Shown here: positions 60,176-64,000 of the stretch, one piece after another
Numbering within the stretch: position 1 is the first letter of the stretch
Layout of the letters: every line of letters begins with the position of its first letter
NCBI RefSeq assembly: GCF_026230105.1
Contig: NC_079478.1
Coordinates: 25,683,653-25,747,652 of the forward strand
Source of the DNA: Diorhabda sublineata
Lineage: Eukaryota; Arthropoda; Insecta; Coleoptera; Chrysomelidae
DNA length: 64,000 nucleotides
Reading direction: 5' to 3'
Notes under the pieces: model-generated
What the model was told of the DNA's origin: nothing
The model's input: the letters and a program-made list of their open reading frames with translations, nothing else
The model's database searches: none
Translations under genes and position numbers: made by a program

Positions 60176-61760
60176 ACCTCCATGAATGAGATCTTTAGTT
60201 ATGGCTTGAATTTTAGCAACTCTGTTGCCTACAAATACTGTCCAACGGCTGGGTTCACCATTGCGCCAGCATAAAGCGATCTGGCTGTCGGACCAGAGAT
60301 TTACAGAAATAATATTAATCTTTGTTTGAAAGTTTTTATAAATTTTGTCCACTAAATTAGACAGTAGGAGCATGGCTGATAATTCTAGCCGAGGAAGTGT
60401 AATTGTGGTAGAAACGGGGGATACACGCGATTTTGCCGAAATTAAATTACAGGAAACAGAATTGTCAGAATAAATGGTTCGTAAATACACGCATGCGCCA
60501 AAAGCTTTCAGACTCGCGTCTGAGAAACCATGCATTTCGATGAGATTGATAGATTTGCTCAAAAAAATGAATCTTGGAATAGTTAATTGAGATAGCTTAG
60601 GAAGATTGTTAACGAATGTATGCCATTTTTCCAGTATGACTGGATCTGATATCTCTGTGTCCCAGTCAAGTTTAGCTTGCCATAATTCTTTGACCAAAAG
60701 TTTTCCAGACAATATTATGGGATTATAAAGTCCAAGAGGATCGAAACATCGCGATATGGTTGAGAGAATTTTTCTCTTTGCGGTTGCGGGGAATATTGAA
60801 AAGGTAGTGGGGACAGAAATGTTCAAATTATCAGAAGCTGGGATCCAATTTAGGCCTAGAACTTTATTTTGAGAATTTTCTAAATCAAGACTAATGCATT
60901 TTTCAGGATTTTGTAAGAAAGAAGAACTGTTTGAATCAGAAATTTCAGCGAGAACGTTTGAGTTATTTGAGGCCCACTTATGTAAATTGAACCCGTGATT
61001 TCCTAATACAATTTTTAATTCTTGAATTAATTTTATCAATTCATGTTCAGAATTTGTACCTGAAATTATATCATCCATGCAAGTTTCGGATATGAGGGCG
61101 TTTGCCGCTAAAGAGAAATTGGAACTATTATTATTTGCAATCTCTTGCAATACTCTTGTCACTACAAACGGAGAGAAATTGCAACCATAAGTTAGAGTTG
61201 ATAACTCAATGCACTGCAGGGGTTGTTGAGGATTTTCTCGCCATAATATATTTTGTAAAAAACGATGTTCTGTGTTTATAGAAATTTGACGAAACATTTT
61301 TTGTACGTCAGAAGTTATCGCAAACTTATTTAGCCTGAAACGGCAAAGAATATCGAATAGATCTGGTTGCACCTGGTACCCTTTCAAAGTTATATCATTT
61401 AAAGAAACACCTGTTGAGGTAGGGCAACTAGAATCAAAGACAACACGAAGTTTTGTAGATATACTTTGTTCACGAATTACGCATAAGTGTGGGATAAAAT
61501 ATTTTAATTCGTTTTTTGAATTAGTGAGGTTAAGAGTGACATATTTTGCATGTCCCAAGTTTACATATTCAGAAATAAATTTACTATATTCAGAAAATAA
61601 TTCTGCATTTTTATGGATTCTCTTTTCGAGCGAGAGAAATCGCCTTTTAGCGATCAGAAATGATTCACCGAGTTTATGGTGTTCTTTTTCAGATTTCAAC
61701 GGGAAATTGACTTGGAACCTGCCGTTTTCCAGAATTTGTGTGGAATTTTGAAAAATAGTT
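60170..61760 (-). pseudogene. BEL/Pao reverse transcriptase and RNase H
   Basis: The frame is open from about 61785 (LSSDDELAETIFQ) through ATG 61699 to 60170, over 500 codons. RT motifs include LRVVFDSSCPTSTGVSLND, FAITSDVQKMFRQI (motif A, catalytic Asp) and SETCMDDIISGTNSE (motif C, the DD pair kept, with C-M in place of the usual Y-V). RNase H follows: MHGFSDASLKAFGACVYL, LPRLELSAMLLLSNL and LWSDSQIALCWRN. The linker between protease and RT is much shorter than usual in BEL elements, indicating a deletion at about 61785. A frameshift at about 60175 (TKDLIHGGM stop) separates it from integrase. Confidence 0.95.
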
Positions 61761-61764
61761 TCCG

Positions 61765-63727
61765 CTAGTTCGTCGTCAGACGAGAGAATACGCTTAGAAG
61801 GAATGATAAATCGGCCCCAACTAGAATGTGAATCTCCGATGGTATGTTAAATTCTGGATTGGCTAGAATAATATCAGTAGGCAGACGTAACTGGCTTACG
61901 TTAATTTTTACTTGTGGTAATTTGAAAGTAATTTTTGGCAATACTGCACAAGGTATTTCAAAGTGTTTGATCGGATTGGAATGTGGAAAGAATTTTAAAT
62001 GAGCCATTTTATTTGTGGTTGATACTGTTTGTGATATGCCGGAAATTTGCAGTGTTTTTTCAAACGTTTTCAATTGTAGTTTATTTACTAGTTCTTGTGA
62101 AACAAATGAGTTTTGGGAACCGTTGTCTAGCAGAATAGTAGTTTTAAATGGGTTATTGTGAGAGTCATACATAATTATTTTAGCCATAGCTAGAAGCACG
62201 TGGCATTCAGTGGATAGAGCAGATAAGGATTGTGTTTGTATAGCAGATACGTTAGAATTATTATCTTGTGAGTTTTCGTTGGTTTCAGCATTATCATAAT
62301 TCTTCTGTGGTCTAGAAGGATTTTGTCGATTATCAGTAGCCTGGTGAGAATGTGAATTTTCGTCAATTTGACGATTAAAGTTATTATTTCGATTATTTAT
62401 CGATTTGGTGTGAGGATGTTGACCATTTGTCGTATGTACATTGGAGTGAATAGATTGTGAGTTGTTATAACGGTTTTGGGAAATAGAATCATTATTATTA
62501 TTATGTGCATTATCATTTGCACGGAAAGAGTCAGAATGGAGATAAGTATGATGTCTTTTTTGACATATTGAACAAGATTTTAGAGATTTACAATCCCTTG
62601 TGATGTGGCGACCTCCTAGACAGTTTTTACAGAGATTATTCGAATGTATGAATTTATATTTATCACTGATAGACAAATTTTTAAATGATTCACACGTATA
62701 GATACGATGTGAAGCATTTTTACAATAATAACAATCTGATTGACTGTTTGTAGGAATCATAGAATTCACGTGAACAGTTGTTTTCGAATATTTGGGACTA
62801 AACTTTTGTTTAGTATCATTTGAATTAGAAGTAGAAGCTTGAATATTTTGAGTGCGCTCTAGAATACCACTACGTTGTTTCAAAAAATCGAAAAAATTCT
62901 CAAGGGACGGGATTTCACCTTGTTTTTTACTTTGTTCAAATAATTTACGAGTTGGTAGATCTAGTTTTTTATCTATCCAGAAAATAAGAATATAATCTAA
63001 TAACTGTTTTGGATTTAAATTTAGTTTTGACATTGATTGTATAATTTTATACATTTTAGCCGTTATTTCACGTAAAAGCGTAGGGCAAGTTTTGCTCACA
63101 GGTTTTTGTTGGTATATTTTATACAGTAGAACACTTTCATCATCATACTTTTGTTATAAAGTATCTATAGCTATTTGAAAATTGTCATCACAAAGTTCTA
63201 GATCGCCTATCAATTGCAAGGGCTCGTTAGAAAGGGAAGCTTTTAAATATAGCAATTTTTTGATATTTGTTAAGCTATTGTTAGAAGTAATCAGATTTTC
63301 AAAGAGTTGAATGAATGAAGGCCACTCTGACGTCTGACCCTTAAATTTAGGCAAGGAAATATCAGGTAACTTGACGTCGATATTACAATTATTATTAGTT
63401 TGACTCTGAGAGTTTGAATTATCGTTCGATGTCAATTCATCAATCATTCTAGATAGTTCAGAATTAGTTGTGAAGTATTTTTTCTCAACTAAGTCTATGT
63501 CTTCGTTATCTGATAATTCATCCTGAGAGTTTTCAATAAGCATTTCGATTTGACCTTGAATATTTTCATATTGTAAGAAATACTTTTCAAGCTTGTCGCG
63601 TCTTTATACATTCATTCATAAATGCAGTTTCATTTGTAACAGTAGATTGGGAAGTTTTCCAGTTATTCATTCTGGTAATAGAAGATTTCACAGATCTTCT
63701 CTGTGTTTTTAAATTTTCCAGAGACAT
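61765..63727 (-). pseudogene. BEL/Pao gag-protease region
   Basis: The start is taken as the ATG at 63725-63727 (MSLENLKTQRRSVKSSITRM). After about 44 codons a one-base shift near 63590 moves to the frame with KYFLQYENIQGQIEMLIENS. LPDISLPKFKGQTSEWPSFI, a DUF1759-type gag motif, follows. A TAA at 63151-63153 interrupts the otherwise continuous frame to 61765. Three zinc knuckles lie at about 62560-62740: CYYC...H...C, CKNC...H...C (both CX2CX4HX4C) and CSICQKRHH. The protease active site is LLDNGSQNSF (D-N-G-S; D-S-G is commoner). The frame ends soon after ILVGADLSFLLSV. Confidence 0.95.
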
Positions 63728-64000
63728 TTTTTGGAAATTTCACTTGCAATTGTACGAAATAGAATAGATTGGAATTTTACAATTGAAGCTTGAAATTATA
63801 CTAAATTGAGTTCGAATATTTGGAAATATTAAATGAACTAGCAGTATATTGATTTTGTTTTAACACACAATGCACTTGGGAAGATTAAAGGTTTGATCCT
63901 ACCTTGAATACTGGAAGTTACTGCTGCCTAGGGACACAGGAACTTGAATATCTTGAAGGAAGTTGAATTTTCTGTGACAATTGCATATAATCTCGAAGAA

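Larger units (their letters stand above)
58722..64000 (-). mobile_element. BEL/Pao LTR retrotransposon, internally deleted, running off the right edge
   Basis: The minus strand carries gag, protease, reverse transcriptase, RNase H and integrase in that order, the BEL/Pao gene order. Each domain is long and mostly open, so the copy is relatively recent. I count a frameshift in gag, one in-frame stop in gag, a frameshift with deletion between protease and RT, a frameshift between RNase H and integrase, and a large deletion in integrase. No primer-binding site or 5' LTR is identified before the window ends. Confidence 0.95.

Noticed and set aside
61524..61751. 75-codon plus-strand open frame
   Set aside because: It is antisense to the BEL/Pao reverse transcriptase.
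63728..64000. 5' LTR or primer-binding site of the BEL element
   Set aside because: No repeat of the presumed 3' LTR and no tRNA-complementary site could be seen; the 5' LTR probably lies beyond the window.
1..64000. tRNA, rRNA, CRISPR arrays, riboswitches or bacterial-type operons
   Set aside because: None was seen. The sequence is eukaryotic and transposon-rich, and no spaced direct-repeat array or cloverleaf was found by eye.

Overview
This is AT-rich eukaryotic nuclear DNA, most likely from an insect. That inference rests on the transposon mix: several mariner/Tc1 lineages, two piggyBac types, a BEL/Pao LTR retrotransposon, Penelope-like elements and Jockey/CR1/I-type non-LTR retrotransposons. 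There are no operons, CRISPR arrays, rRNA or tRNA genes that I can recognise. I found no convincing complete host gene. The only host-exon candidate is a stop-free stretch at about 14250-14550 that ends in a good splice-donor-like sequence.

Layout. 1-4.35 kb: unassigned AT-rich DNA with one Penelope endonuclease scrap. 4.37-6.40 kb: a Jockey-like non-LTR element with gag-type ORF1 but no reverse transcriptase ORF, with target-site duplications and a (GT)n tail. 6.8-8.3 kb: a complete-length but dead mariner-type transposon with terminal inverted repeats (TIRs) of about 115 bp. 10-16 kb: non-LTR scraps, a diverged tandem duplication, a dead mariner, a 130-bp palindromic MITE and a Tc1-like element with TIRs. 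17-20 kb: two dead mariners. 23.1-24.7 kb: a dead piggyBac. 25.1-28.1 kb: two non-LTR retrotransposon relics on opposite strands, followed by a mariner 3' fragment at 28.3-28.9 kb. 29-32.6 kb: very AT-rich and unassigned. 32.6-37.1 kb: Penelope scraps around a long (AT)n microsatellite, two DDE transposase relics, a Penelope RT relic and a conserved-looking hairpin. 37.9-39.1 kb: a mariner with TIRs. 42-47.4 kb: two copies of one Tc1-like family in direct orientation. 49.3 kb: a MITE. 52.3-55 kb: a mariner with TIRs, a retroviral-type integrase relic and an internally deleted mariner. 55.26-57.34 kb: a piggyBac bounded by TTAA. 58.7 kb to the right edge: a BEL/Pao retrotransposon on the minus strand.

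Every transposase or polymerase gene seen carries frameshifts, stops or deletions, so I see no autonomous element. The BEL/Pao copy and the 55-kb piggyBac look youngest, because long reading frames survive. The window reads as an intergenic or intronic transposon graveyard with layered insertions. I did not find a new defence or metabolic system. The most unusual objects are the ORF1-only non-LTR element, the Penelope-associated hairpin and the palindromic MITEs.
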